From Chitinophagaceae bacterium T5-Br10_B2g13 (lineage in GTDB: Bacteria > Bacteroidota > Rhodothermia > Balneolales > Balneolaceae), in NCBI GenBank assembly GCA_001564065.1, contig LKNA01000003.1, forward strand, positions 28,501 to 92,500: a stretch of 64,000 nt of DNA, in the 5' to 3' direction. The position numbers and the translations under genes were made by a program. The notes below the pieces were generated by a model. It was not told where the DNA came from. It saw nothing but the letters and a program-made list of their open reading frames with translations, and did not search any database. Position 1 is the first letter of the stretch; every line of letters starts with the position of its first letter. Shown here piece after piece: positions 15,812-26,745 of this stretch.

Positions 15812-18286
15812 TTACTCAACGGAAGGGGCGTCCTCTTCAGAAGTTTCTTCCTCATTCACCACTCGAGTAACGGCAGCAATTTTGCCATCTTCATCAAGTC
15901 GCATGATTCTTACTCCCTGAGTATTGCGACCCATGGTTCGGATTCCCTTACACTGCATCCGTATGATTTTACCGCGTTCCGTAATTACCATCAGATCATC
16001 TTTGTCTGAAACTTCCTTCAGCGCAATCAGGCTTCCGGTTTTCGGCGTTACTTTTAAAGTGATGACTCCTTTACCGCCACGGCTTTGCTCGCGATAATCA
16101 TCTACTAGAGAACGCTTACCGAATCCGTTTTCAGATATCGCAAGTACGGTTGCTTCATGTGTGTTTTTGATGACAACCATATCTACCAACTCATCACCCT
16201 TGTTAAGGTTCATTCCGCGAACACCCGATGTGTTACGTCCCATTTCACGAGCCTCTTCTTCATGGAAACGAATGGCACGTCCAGATTTATTGGCTAGTAT
16301 AATATTACTTTCACCATCTGTGAGTGCAGCTTCGAGCAGACTGTCATCATCCTTAATGTTGATGGCGATGATACCATCGCGGCGTGGCCTGCTGTAGGCT
16401 TCGAGTGAAGTCTTTTTAACCTGTCCTTGTTTTGTGGACATGATGATAGAATGAGATTTTATGTAATCTTCATCATCAAGTGTTTTAACAGGTACAAAAG
16501 TTTTAATGCTGTCATCTTTCTCGATATCAATCAAGTTAACAATAGCACGGCCACGAGCTAATCTTGAACCTTCAGGAATTTCATAAACTTTTAACCAGTA
16601 ACAGTTTCCTTTTTCAGTAAAGAATAGGATATAGTTGTGATTAGTCGCAACAAACAGATGTTCTACATATTCATCATCTTTTGTCGTGGTTCCTTTCATT
16701 CCTTTACCACCGCGTCGTTGTCGGCGATACCCGCTTACCGGCATTCGTTTAATGAAGCCTTTGTTTGAAATAGTAACAACCACATCTTCATCGGCAATCA
16801 TATCCTCAATATTGAAATCATCGGCAGAGTATACAATCTGTGTACGTCTCTCATCTCCGTATCGATCTTTCAATTCAAGTAACTCTCGCTTAATGATTTC
16901 ATTCTGCTCTTCGCGATTAGATAGAATTTCTCTGTAATCTGAAATCTGAGTTGCAATATCCTGATATTCAGTATCAATTTTATCGCGCTCAAGTCCGGTT
17001 AGCTTTTGAAGACGCATATCCAGAATAGCTTTAGCCTGAATATCGGTGAGGGCAAACTTTCTGCGTAACTCCGTATTAGCTTCCTGGGGATTCTTAGATG
17101 CACGAATCGTCTTAATTACTTCATCAAGATTATCGAGGGCAATTTTAAGACCTTCCAGAATGTGTGCGCGAGCTTCGGCTTGATCTAAATCATAAATCGT
17201 ACGCCGTATAATAACTTCAACCCGATGCTCAATAAATCGAGATATTAACTCCTTGAGCGACATTACTTTAGGCCGCCCCTTAACGAGCGCTAGATTAATG
17301 ACGCCAAAAGTTTGCTGCATCTGCGTGTACTTGTAAAGCTGATTAAGTACTACTCCTGCATTCGCATTACGTTTGAGAATAATTACGATTCTCATTCCCT
17401 CGCGATCAGACTCATCACGGATTTCAGAGATTTCTGTAATTTTTTCATCACCAACGAGCTGGGCAACTTTTTGAATCAGAGTAGCTTTATTAACCTGATA
17501 AGGAATTTCAGTAACTACAATCTGTTCCCTGGAATTTCGGAGTTCTTCCACATTTGCACGGGCGCGCATTGTTATTTTTCCGCGACCGGTTGAATAGGCT
17601 TCCTTCACACCTTCATAACCATAAATAATACCGCCGGTAGGAAAGTCAGGAGCTGTGATGTGCTTCATCAGCTCTTCTGTTTCAATATCGGGATTATCAA
17701 TTACGGCAACGGTTCCGTCAACAACTTCTGTTAAATTGTGAGGAGCCATATTGGTGGCCATACCAACTGCAATACCGGATGCTCCATTTAGCAGAAGGTT
17801 GGGCAACATGGCGGGCAGTACAGTAGGTTCGGTTAGTGTATCATCAAAGTTAGTTTGATAATCCACAGTCTCTTTGTTGATGTCTGCCAGTAGTTCCTCA
17901 GCAATCCGCTGCATCCGAACCTCTGTGTAACGCATCGCCGCGGCAGAATCACCATCAATTGAGCCAAAGTTACCCTGTCCGTTAACGAGTGGATACCGAA
18001 GAGAAAACTCCTGTACCATCCGCACAATAGAGTCATAAACCGCGGAATCACCGTGTGGGTGATACTTACCAAGAACTTCACCTACAATACGGGCACTCTT
18101 TTTAAAATTCCGATTATGCAGCATACCGAGATCACTCATACCGTAAAGAATACGCCTGTGCACGGGTTTTAATCCGTCACGCACATCCGGAAGAGCTCGG
18201 GAAACAATCACAGACATCGAGTAATCGATGTAGGATGATTGCATTTCATCTTCAATTGAAATAGGTATAATTTTTTCTGTAGCCAT
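15812..18286 (-). CDS. gyrA: DNA gyrase subunit A
   Basis: The 824-residue breakage-reunion subunit has catalytic tyrosine Y120 in [10 protein letters not shown]. The quinolone-determining region reads [15 protein letters not shown] with the susceptible-type Ser81 and Asp85 (Ser83 and Asp87 in E. coli numbering). The C-terminal pinwheel contains the gyrase-defining box [10 protein letters not shown], which separates it from ParC. An acidic tail ends the protein. It lies 28 bases downstream of gyrB on the minus strand, a gyrBA operon. Confidence 0.97.
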   Translation of the reverse strand: MATEKIIPISIEDEMQSSYIDYSMSVIVSRALPDVRDGLKPVHRRILYGMSDLGMLHNRNFKKSARIVGEVLGKYHPHGDSAVYDSIVRMVQEFSLRYPLVNGQGNFGSIDGDSAAAMRYTEVRMQRIAEELLADINKETVDYQTNFDDTLTEPTVLPAMLPNLLLNGASGIAVGMATNMAPHNLTEVVDGTVAVIDNPDIETEELMKHITAPDFPTGGIIYGYEGVKEAYSTGRGKITMRARANVEELRNSREQIVVTEIPYQVNKATLIQKVAQLVGDEKITEISEIRDESDREGMRIVIILKRNANAGVVLNQLYKYTQMQQTFGVINLALVKGRPKVMSLKELISRFIEHRVEVIIRRTIYDLDQAEARAHILEGLKIALDNLDEVIKTIRASKNPQEANTELRRKFALTDIQAKAILDMRLQKLTGLERDKIDTEYQDIATQISDYREILSNREEQNEIIKRELLELKDRYGDERRTQIVYSADDFNIEDMIADEDVVVTISNKGFIKRMPVSGYRRQRRGGKGMKGTTTKDDEYVEHLFVATNHNYILFFTEKGNCYWLKVYEIPEGSRLARGRAIVNLIDIEKDDSIKTFVPVKTLDDEDYIKSHSIIMSTKQGQVKKTSLEAYSRPRRDGIIAINIKDDDSLLEAALTDGESNIILANKSGRAIRFHEEEAREMGRNTSGVRGMNLNKGDELVDMVVIKNTHEATVLAISENGFGKRSLVDDYREQSRGGKGVITLKVTPKTGSLIALKEVSDKDDLMVITERGKIIRMQCKGIRTMGRNTQGVRIMRLDEDGKIAAVTRVVNEEETSEEDAPSVE

Positions 18287-18314
18287 GAATCAGTTTTATC
18301 AGATGAATATTTTC

Positions 18315-20273
<1,959 letters not shown>

Positions 20274-20456
20274 TTAAAAATAGCCTCTTAGACGGTGGAA
20301 AATAGCGCAAGATCGGGCAAAATCAAAAAAAGGAATGGGTCTATGTGCCTTTTTGTAACATCTCCTTAAAATGGGCGTTTTTGGAGTCTGTAACAGGTGT
20401 AAGGAAGTGTGAAAATCGTTGCGCTAAAGCAATTCGAAAATAATATGCAAAAAAGC

Positions 20457-20488
20457 ATTGAATTTAAAATGTAATCGCCTTAATTTTG
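20457..20488 (+). promoter_or_regulatory. Putative Bacteroidota-type promoter for the L28-L33 operon
   Basis: A TTG at 20458-20460 and TAATTTTG at 20481-20488, spaced 20 bases, match the TTTG / TAnnTTTG pattern of Bacteroidota housekeeping promoters. It lies 35 bases upstream of rpmB. There is no clear Shine-Dalgarno before rpmB, which is also common in that group. Confidence 0.5.
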
Positions 20489-20522
20489 GTGTCTATCGAA
20501 AAACCAGCTAAGTAAATGAATT

Positions 20523-20768
20523 ATGGCACGCAAGGACGATATCACAGGACAAAAGCCGCTGAACGGTTATCGCTCATCTAAAGCGAATAACAAAACGAAG
20601 CACCGTTTTCATTTGAATTTGAAAAAGCGGCGATTCTATATTCCTGAAGAGGATCGGTGGGTTACACTGAAGGTTTCTAATAAAACCCTCCGTACAATTA
20701 ACAAGAAGGGAATTTCTGCAGTTTTGAAAGAGGCCAGAAAAAAAGGAACACTTTTAAAAGAGGTATAA
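20523..20768 (+). CDS. rpmB: Large-subunit ribosomal protein bL28
   Basis: The 81-residue basic protein carries the L28 pattern GQKPLNGYRSSKANNKTKHRFHLNL, then KKRRFYIPEEDRWVTLKVSNKTLRTI. The usual MARxxxITG start is present. It is the first gene of a compact ribosomal trio with L33 and a DUF4295 protein. Confidence 0.95.
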   Translation: MARKDDITGQKPLNGYRSSKANNKTKHRFHLNLKKRRFYIPEEDRWVTLKVSNKTLRTINKKGISAVLKEARKKGTLLKEV

Positions 20769-20771
20769 ACA

Positions 20772-20936
20772 ATGGCGAAAGGTAATCGCATTCAGGTAAT
20801 TTTAGAATGTACAGAAAAACCGGGTAGCTCACGGTATGTAACGATGAAGAACCGTCGTAATACTACGGATCGTTTGGAGCTGAAGAAGTACAACCCGGTA
20901 CTTAGAAAGCACACAATCCATAAAGAAATTAAATAA
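20772..20936 (+). CDS. rpmG: Large-subunit ribosomal protein bL33
   Basis: Absent from the ORF track because of its length. ATG 20772 gives 54 residues, starting [15 protein letters not shown] and including [22 protein letters not shown], the L33 pattern, with the standard ending HKEIK. The zinc-binding Cys pairs of the C+ form are absent, so this is the C- (zinc-independent) version. It begins 3 bases after rpmB; a GAGGT sequence lies about 8 bases before the start. Confidence 0.95.
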   Translation: MAKGNRIQVILECTEKPGSSRYVTMKNRRNTTDRLELKKYNPVLRKHTIHKEIK

Positions 20937-20944
20937 GATCAACC

Positions 20945-21115
20945 ATGGCGAAGAAACAAGCATTTGGTGAAGAAGCTCAGGCGCTGAAACAAGCTCAGCG
21001 TAAAATGGCGAAGGTTATCATCTCTACAAAGAATGAGCGTGGAAAATATGCGTTCAGAGAAACGATGATGGACCAGGATGATGTGAAAGATTTTATCAAC
21101 AGAAATAAATCGTAA
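20945..21115 (+). CDS. DUF4295 small basic protein (probable ribosomal protein bL38)
   Basis: Absent from the ORF track because of its length. ATG 20945 gives 56 residues (MAKKQAFGEEAQALKQAQRK, then AKVIISTKNERGKYAFRE). This matches the DUF4295 family that sits directly after rpmG in Bacteroidota genomes. From memory, a Bacteroidota-specific large-subunit protein named bL38 was found in a Flavobacterium ribosome structure, and I believe this is that family; I could not verify it here. It is 8 bases after rpmG and followed by a terminator. Confidence 0.82.
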   Translation: MAKKQAFGEEAQALKQAQRKMAKVIISTKNERGKYAFRETMMDQDDVKDFINRNKS

Positions 21116-21137
21116 AGGTTTATTGACGATTTTGTAG

Positions 21138-21176
21138 AAAAGGTTGCATCCCGAACGGATGTAACCTTTTTTTTTG
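21138..21176 (+). terminator. Terminator of the L28-L33-DUF4295 operon
   Basis: An 11-bp stem, AGGTTGCATCC / GGATGTAACCT (one G-U pair), with loop CGAAC and a long T run. Confidence 0.88.
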
Positions 21177-21222
21177 CTTACATTTGACGATAGTTTCAAC
21201 TTAAAAAAAGATGAGAAGGTTT

Positions 21223-21681
21223 ATGAGTATTAAAGAGACCATTATGAACGACTTGAAGGAAGCTATGAAGTCTAAAAAGACGGATGAACTTCGTGTGCTT
21301 CGTTCATTAAAGGCCAAAATTCTGGAAAAAGAGATCAGTGAACGCAAAGGCGGTGAAGCTACTATTACCGATGAGCAGGTAACTGAGGTGCTGATGAAAG
21401 CAGCAAAACAGAGAAAGGAATCCATCGACCAGTTTGAACAGGGCGGACGAGATGATCTTGTTGATAAGGAAAAACAGGAGCTCTCTATTATTGAGTCCTA
21501 TCTTCCTGAAATGATGGATGACGATGCCATCAGAAAGGAAGTTCAAAAACAGAAGGAAGCTATGGGAGCTACTTCCATGGCCGATATGGGCAAGTTGATG
21601 GGGGTTATGATGTCTAAACTGAAGGGCAAGGCGGAAGGCGGTGACGTTAGCCGAATTGTCAAAGAGGAACTGTCCAAATAG
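21223..21681 (+). CDS. GatB/YqeY domain protein
   Basis: The family normally starts MSLKExIxxDLKEAMK. The ATG at 21223 gives MSIKETIMNDLKEAMK and has a good Shine-Dalgarno (AGAAGG) just upstream, so I prefer it to the ORF-track ATG at 21211. The 152-residue protein shows the full YqeY pattern (TDELRVLRSLKAKILEKEISERKGG, then MADMGKLMGVMMSKLKGKAEGG). It shares the tRNA-binding tail domain found in GatB. The cellular role of free-standing YqeY is unclear. It is followed 6 bases later by a CvpA-like gene. Confidence 0.9.
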   Translation: MSIKETIMNDLKEAMKSKKTDELRVLRSLKAKILEKEISERKGGEATITDEQVTEVLMKAAKQRKESIDQFEQGGRDDLVDKEKQELSIIESYLPEMMDDDAIRKEVQKQKEAMGATSMADMGKLMGVMMSKLKGKAEGGDVSRIVKEELSK

Positions 21682-21687
21682 ATAGAA

Positions 21688-22251
21688 ATGAATCTGCTCG
21701 ATTTTTTTATCGTGATACCCATTGGCTACTTTGCGTATCGCGGTTTTATGAGCGGAGTCATACATGAAGTGCTAAATATTGCAGGAATTATTTTAGCAGT
21801 ATTTATCACTTTTGAATATATGGATGAAGCATCTGTATTATTCAGGCCCTTTTTTGATAATCCGGATTACGCGGTTGTTGCTGCGGGAATATTTCTGTTT
21901 GTAGCTACCGTAGGTGCTGTACAGGCAATTGCCTATGCAACGAAAAAACTGCTTGAAGTAATTAAGTTAAATTTGATAAACAGACTAGCCGGCCTGCTCT
22001 TTGGCGCCTTGAAGTCCGGAGTTGTTGTCAGTGCTGTACTTTTACTGCTAGCCGGGCTGAATCTGCCGGGAGAGGATACCAGAACTGAATCTGTATCGTA
22101 TCCTTATGTTATTTATATGGCACCTATGGCTTTCGATTTAGTAGCGAAAGTATACCCTGGTGCAGAAAATTTTATTGAAACGATTGATCAGACAATCGAA
22201 GCAAACAATCCGATAAAATCATTACCAATATTTGAAGATCTAAATTTATGA
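21688..22251 (+). CDS. CvpA family membrane protein
   Basis: This 187-residue protein has four hydrophobic helices and the CvpA-type opening [33 protein letters not shown]. The family is linked to colicin V production and, more generally, to envelope stress. It ends overlapping the tyrS start by four bases (ATGA), so translation is likely coupled. Confidence 0.87.
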   Translation: MNLLDFFIVIPIGYFAYRGFMSGVIHEVLNIAGIILAVFITFEYMDEASVLFRPFFDNPDYAVVAAGIFLFVATVGAVQAIAYATKKLLEVIKLNLINRLAGLLFGALKSGVVVSAVLLLLAGLNLPGEDTRTESVSYPYVIYMAPMAFDLVAKVYPGAENFIETIDQTIEANNPIKSLPIFEDLNL

Positions 22252-23462
22252 GTTTTCCATCTGTAGAAGAACAACTAAATGTTATCAAAAGGGGTACAGT
22301 TGAAATTGTACCTGAAGACGACCTGGTAGAAAAGCTGAAAAAATCGAAGAAAGAGAATAAGCCTCTGCGTATAAAGCTTGGGTGTGACCCAACCAGACCG
22401 GACCTCCATCTTGGACACTCGGTTATTCTGAGAAAACTCCGACAGTTTCAGGATTTAGGGCACCATGTGATTCTTATTATTGGTGATTTTACCGCGCTGA
22501 TCGGAGATCCGACCGGGCAAAATAAAACCCGACCATCTCTCACAGAAGAGGAGATAAAGGAGAACGCCAGAACCTACCTGGATCAAGCCGGGAAAATATT
22601 GGACGGCGATAAAACGGAAATAGTGTACAACTCTGACTGGTTGAGTGGAATGAAGTTTCAGGATGTAATTTTACTCAGCTCCAAAATGACGGTTGCCCGA
22701 ATGATTGAGCGGGATGACTTTTCAAAACGTTATAAGAACAATGAGTCGATTTCACTTCATGAATTTCTCTATCCGCTGGCTCAGGGGCAGGATTCTGTTC
22801 ATCTGAACTCAGATGTTGAACTTGGCGGAACAGATCAGAAATTTAACCTACTTGTAGGGCGCGATTTGCAAAGAGATGCCGGCCAGGATCCGCAGGTATG
22901 TCTGATGATGCCGCTGCTTGTTGGCACGGATGGTTCGATGAAGATGAGTAAATCTTATGATAACTACATTGGAATTGATGAGCCGGCTAATGAAATGTAC
23001 GGCAAGGCGTTATCCATTCCGGATGACCTGATGTACTCGTACTATGAATTGGTAACGGATATCTCTACAGTTGATTTGGAATCCGTTAAAAAGCGAGTTG
23101 AAAAAGATCCTCGCAACACAAAGCACGATCTGGCGTTCACCATTACCCGGATGTATCATGGGGAGCAGGCCGCGAAAGAAGCGAGAAAATATTTTGAGCA
23201 GACCGTCATCAACAAAAATATTCCTGATGATGCGCCTGAATTTACCTTTAAGGCGGGGTCAACACACAGACTTCTGGATATTATTTCTGAAGCAAACCTG
23301 ACATCCAGTAACGGTGAAGCAAAGCGAATGATGAAGCAGGGCGGGGTTACCCTGGATGATGAAAAAATTAAAAGTCCCGGGCATGAAATCACTTTTAAAG
23401 AAGGTGATGAAATTGCACTAAAAGTAGGTAAGAGAAATTTTGCTAAATTAAAGGCAGAATAA
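22248..23462 (+). CDS. tyrS: Tyrosyl-tRNA synthetase
   Basis: This 404-residue class I synthetase has the HIGH-type motif HLGH at residues 54-57 ([12 protein letters not shown]) and KMSKS in [14 protein letters not shown]. Tyrosine-pocket segments follow the TyrRS pattern ([37 protein letters not shown]). A C-terminal S4 RNA-binding domain completes it ([20 protein letters not shown]). The layout is the bacterial TyrRZ-like type, in which the second domain is compact. Confidence 0.96.
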   Translation: MSFPSVEEQLNVIKRGTVEIVPEDDLVEKLKKSKKENKPLRIKLGCDPTRPDLHLGHSVILRKLRQFQDLGHHVILIIGDFTALIGDPTGQNKTRPSLTEEEIKENARTYLDQAGKILDGDKTEIVYNSDWLSGMKFQDVILLSSKMTVARMIERDDFSKRYKNNESISLHEFLYPLAQGQDSVHLNSDVELGGTDQKFNLLVGRDLQRDAGQDPQVCLMMPLLVGTDGSMKMSKSYDNYIGIDEPANEMYGKALSIPDDLMYSYYELVTDISTVDLESVKKRVEKDPRNTKHDLAFTITRMYHGEQAAKEARKYFEQTVINKNIPDDAPEFTFKAGSTHRLLDIISEANLTSSNGEAKRMMKQGGVTLDDEKIKSPGHEITFKEGDEIALKVGKRNFAKLKAE

Positions 23463-23475
23463 ACATAGAATATGG

Positions 23476-23505
23476 CCGGAATTAATTAAAGATATTCCGG
23501 CTTTC
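23476..23505 (+). terminator. Probable weak terminator after tyrS
   Basis: GCCGGAAT at 23476-23483 pairs with ATTCCGGC at 23495-23502 and is followed by only three Ts. Confidence 0.45.
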
Positions 23506-23521
23506 CTGAACCCGACATACT

Positions 23522-23974
23522 ATGGGAACACATTTTTCCGGATCAAGCTCTGAAGTAAACACCCTGAACGCTTTCATAAAAATTATGAGGGCAACGGAAT
23601 CACTTACTAACCGGCTGAACAGGCACCTTGCAGAGGCAAATCTTACAGAGAGTCAATTTGGGACGCTGGAAGCACTTCACCATTTAGGCCCGCTTAACCA
23701 GCGATCGATTGGTGAAAAAATATTGAAGAGTGGCGGAAACATAACCATGGTGGTGGATAACCTGGAAAAGCAGGGCTATGTGAAGCGAAAGAAAGATCCC
23801 AACGATCGCCGCGCAGTTTTGATCCATCTTACACCGGAAGGTCAGGAATTTATAGAAGGCTTTTTCCCAAAGCACCTCCAAAAAATTAAAGAGGAGTTTT
23901 CCGTTTTTACAGAAACTGAGAAGAAAGAACTGGCTCGTTTGTGTAAAAAACTGGGAGTTAAAGAAGAAGAGTAA
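23522..23974 (+). CDS. MarR family transcriptional regulator
   Basis: This 150-residue winged-helix protein has the MarR arrangement: a helical start (FIKIMRATESLTNRLNRHLAEANLTESQFGTLEAL), recognition helix region (LNQRSIGEKILKSGGNITMVVDNLEKQGYV) and the conserved wing DPNDRRAVLIHLTPEGQEF. It probably senses a small phenolic or oxidising compound. comEC follows, separated by an inverted repeat. No drug exporter is adjacent. Confidence 0.9.
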   Translation: MGTHFSGSSSEVNTLNAFIKIMRATESLTNRLNRHLAEANLTESQFGTLEALHHLGPLNQRSIGEKILKSGGNITMVVDNLEKQGYVKRKKDPNDRRAVLIHLTPEGQEFIEGFFPKHLQKIKEEFSVFTETEKKELARLCKKLGVKEEE

Positions 23975-23987
23975 AGCCCATTAATAG

Positions 23988-24024
23988 ATCTGTAAGGAAT
24001 TTTGCTTTCCTGTTTCTTACAGAT
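23988..24024. promoter_or_regulatory. Inverted repeat abutting the comEC start codon
   Basis: ATCTGTAAG (23988-23996) and CTTACAGAT (24016-24024) are perfect 9-base arms around a 19-base loop, and the comEC ATG begins at 24025. It could be a regulator site or an RNA hairpin that limits ribosome access. It could also act as a poor terminator for the marR-like gene. Confidence 0.5.
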
Positions 24025-26442
24025 ATGAGTGGATCCAAAAGATACCGTTTTCCCAGCGCATCATACCCGGCCGTTAGGGTTATGCTTTTAATGGTAATGG
24101 GAATTATCTACGGTTATGTATCGGACCTGAACTTAATCCCTTCCATACTGCTGTTTATTACAGTAGTACTATTTTGGTTTGTATCGGAATTCATACTGAG
24201 AAAAGTTAACATTATTCTCTCATCTCACCTTTCAACCATTCTCTACTGCTTGGTAATATTTACCGCTTCATTTTTATGGTATAAAGTTGCTGACCATAAC
24301 CTTGAAAAAAATTTTAATGAATCCGGCTTCATTCATTTTTATGCCTGGGAAGAAATTGAATTATCAGGTACAGTGAGAGAAAAAGGATATACCACGAGTG
24401 GTAAGAGAGTATATGTTGCAGAAATCGATAAAAGCTTTTTAGAAGAAGGTTTATCAACTTCAAAAAAATACAGAATAAGGCTTTATAATGGTGAGGTAGG
24501 GGGGCGAGATCTGCAAATAGGCAGTTCCTTCAGAGCGGTAGTTCGGCTGTACGAATTTCCTGAAAGAAGAAATCCACATGAATTTGACTATGGGGGCTGG
24601 CTTTATAAGCAACAAATAGCAGCGCATGGCGAAATAACCGAGCTTATAGAAAAGGATGAACCACAAACGGTATTTAGCTGGATAAGCTTAAGAGGATATG
24701 TACAAAAAAATGTGGATGAGCTCTTTAGTCCTCAAACTGCACCCATGGCAAAAGCTCTGTTTCTGGGATATAAGGAAGAGATAGGTGAAGATACGCGGCA
24801 AAATTTTTCAAGGTCAGGACTGTCGCATATTATGGCAGTTTCTGGTTTGCATGTAGGTTTTATTGTAGCTCCAATATGGTTTATCATTCCGTTTCTGTGG
24901 ACTAAAAGGTGGGGGAAGTGGGTTGGTTTAATTCTTTTAACTGTACTGCTATTTGGTTATGCAGGACTTACCGGGTTCAGCGCTTCAGTTAGCAGGGCAT
25001 CACTTATGGCCTGGCTGATTACATACGGCAAGCTTTTTAGTAGAGTTCGCAACTCAATAAACTTGACGGCCGCTGCTGCAATAATATTGTTGATAGTCAA
25101 TCCATACCAGCTGTTTGATGTGGGTTTTCAGCTGTCGTTCGGTGCTGTTTTTACAATTCTCTTGTTGATGCCCGAAGCTCAGCGAATCATGCCGGCCAGA
25201 TATCGCTATGGTAAAATTGGCGCCTTAGCTACCATAGTCATTATTTCTGTGGTGGTGCAGGCAGGATTGTTTCCAATTCTCACCTACTACTTTGGGGAGT
25301 TTTCAATAGCCGGGCCTATAGCCAATGCATTGGTCATTCCAATAATGACGGTTACCGTGCCGGCAGGTTTAGCTATTTCATTACTTCCGATGTCATCAAA
25401 TATCATGCTGTCCTATGGAGCAATACCGGTAGAGTGGAGTTTAATATGGATAGAATCTGTGGCAGAGAGTATTGGTAAAAGTGAATTGAGCTATTTCACA
25501 ATTTCAAACGAATCGTTATTAATTTTTCTGCTATGGGGCTTAATGATCCTGTTTGGCGGTTCAATTAGGATTCCGGAGTTGAGATGGAAACTTTGTATTG
25601 CAGTTTTACTTGTTTTCAACCTTTTTATGATTGAGCAAATTTTCCAAAACAAAGGGCAAAGCCAACTTAAAATAACATTTCTGGATGTGGGGCAGGGAGA
25701 TGCAGTACATATTCAGACGCCTTCAGAAAAGCATATTTTAGTGGATGTTGGCAGGTGGAACCCGGGTTACGACAGCGGTTCAAGAGTGATTACTCCCTAT
25801 CTGAAACATAGAGGCGTGGAAACGGTTGATGCTGTAATACTTTCACATCCGCACGCAGATCACATCGGAGGAATTGAATCGGTTATGAATGAATTTAAAG
25901 TGCTAAATATTTATCAAAGCAGTTACGAGTATGAGAGCCAGCTTTATAACAATTATGTAAGAAAAGCCGATTCATTGGGTATATCTGTGCAAAATGTTTA
26001 TGCGGGTGATCTTATTGATATTGAAAGCAACCTGCGATTATACGTTTTAGGGCCTCTGGAAAAAGAAACAAAACCGTCGAATCCCAATAACTATTCTGTA
26101 GTAGTAAAAATAGTTTATGGAGATCAATCCATACTGTTAACCGGCGATGCAGAAAGCCAACAGGAGCTGGATTTAGTGACTTATTACGGGGACTTTTTAA
26201 GGTCTAATCTATATAAAATGGGTCATCACGGAAGCAGAACCAGCTCAACGAAAACATTTATAGAACATGTAGAACCTGAAATCTCCGTTGCATCTCTTGC
26301 TTTTAGGAATAGATTCCGCCATCCAAACCGGGATGCCGTGAGCAGGGTGAGTACATATAGTGAAGAAAATTACTTTACAAGTTTGGAGGGGGCTGTTGTT
26401 TTTAAATCAAACGGTAAAGGTTTGCAGAGAGTTGAATGGTAG
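24025..26442 (+). CDS. comEC: ComEC/Rec2 DNA internalisation channel
   Basis: This 805-residue protein has an N-terminal DUF4131-type segment with membrane helices and an OB-like part. The central multi-helix Competence domain contains HIMAVSGLHVGFI and FGYAGLTGFSASVSRASLMAWL. The C-terminal metallo-beta-lactamase-like domain carries FLDVGQGDAVHI, LSHPHADHIGG, LLTGDAE and KMGHHGS. It would form the inner-membrane channel for natural-transformation DNA uptake, with a possible nuclease domain. All three domains are intact. Confidence 0.93.
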   Translation: MSGSKRYRFPSASYPAVRVMLLMVMGIIYGYVSDLNLIPSILLFITVVLFWFVSEFILRKVNIILSSHLSTILYCLVIFTASFLWYKVADHNLEKNFNESGFIHFYAWEEIELSGTVREKGYTTSGKRVYVAEIDKSFLEEGLSTSKKYRIRLYNGEVGGRDLQIGSSFRAVVRLYEFPERRNPHEFDYGGWLYKQQIAAHGEITELIEKDEPQTVFSWISLRGYVQKNVDELFSPQTAPMAKALFLGYKEEIGEDTRQNFSRSGLSHIMAVSGLHVGFIVAPIWFIIPFLWTKRWGKWVGLILLTVLLFGYAGLTGFSASVSRASLMAWLITYGKLFSRVRNSINLTAAAAIILLIVNPYQLFDVGFQLSFGAVFTILLLMPEAQRIMPARYRYGKIGALATIVIISVVVQAGLFPILTYYFGEFSIAGPIANALVIPIMTVTVPAGLAISLLPMSSNIMLSYGAIPVEWSLIWIESVAESIGKSELSYFTISNESLLIFLLWGLMILFGGSIRIPELRWKLCIAVLLVFNLFMIEQIFQNKGQSQLKITFLDVGQGDAVHIQTPSEKHILVDVGRWNPGYDSGSRVITPYLKHRGVETVDAVILSHPHADHIGGIESVMNEFKVLNIYQSSYEYESQLYNNYVRKADSLGISVQNVYAGDLIDIESNLRLYVLGPLEKETKPSNPNNYSVVVKIVYGDQSILLTGDAESQQELDLVTYYGDFLRSNLYKMGHHGSRTSSTKTFIEHVEPEISVASLAFRNRFRHPNRDAVSRVSTYSEENYFTSLEGAVVFKSNGKGLQRVEW

Positions 26443-26520
26443 CGAAGTAAAAAAGAAGTTTGAACGTGGTAGATCGAAGGTGTAATTTCATCAAGTGTGA
26501 ATTAAAAAGAATAGATAATT

Positions 26521-26736
26521 ATGTCAGAAAAGGAACGGCTGAGTTTCGAAGAGGCTTTAAAACAATTGGAAGCAATCGTCGAAAAACTCAATGATAAAGA
26601 AATATCACTCGAAGAATCTGTAGCCTTGTACGAAGAGGGGCAGAAGCTTTCAAAAATATGTTCTGAAACATTGGAAAGCGCGGCTTTAAAAATTGAGAAA
26701 ATAGATCAAAGTAAGAGCGCTCCTGAGAATGAGTAG
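26521..26736 (+). CDS. xseB: Exodeoxyribonuclease VII small subunit
   Basis: This 71-residue helical protein matches XseB (LSFEEALKQLEAIVEKLNDKEISLEESVALYEEGQKL, then KIEKI). It binds the large subunit XseA to make the single-strand exonuclease. xseA is not in the window; dxs follows 9 bases downstream, the same xseB-dxs order seen in many bacteria. Confidence 0.93.
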   Translation: MSEKERLSFEEALKQLEAIVEKLNDKEISLEESVALYEEGQKLSKICSETLESAALKIEKIDQSKSAPENE

Positions 26737-26745
26737 CAGTAAATT

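Noticed and set aside
15812-18286. Possible parC instead of gyrA
   Set aside because: The QRRGGKG gyrase box and the gyrB neighbour identify gyrA.
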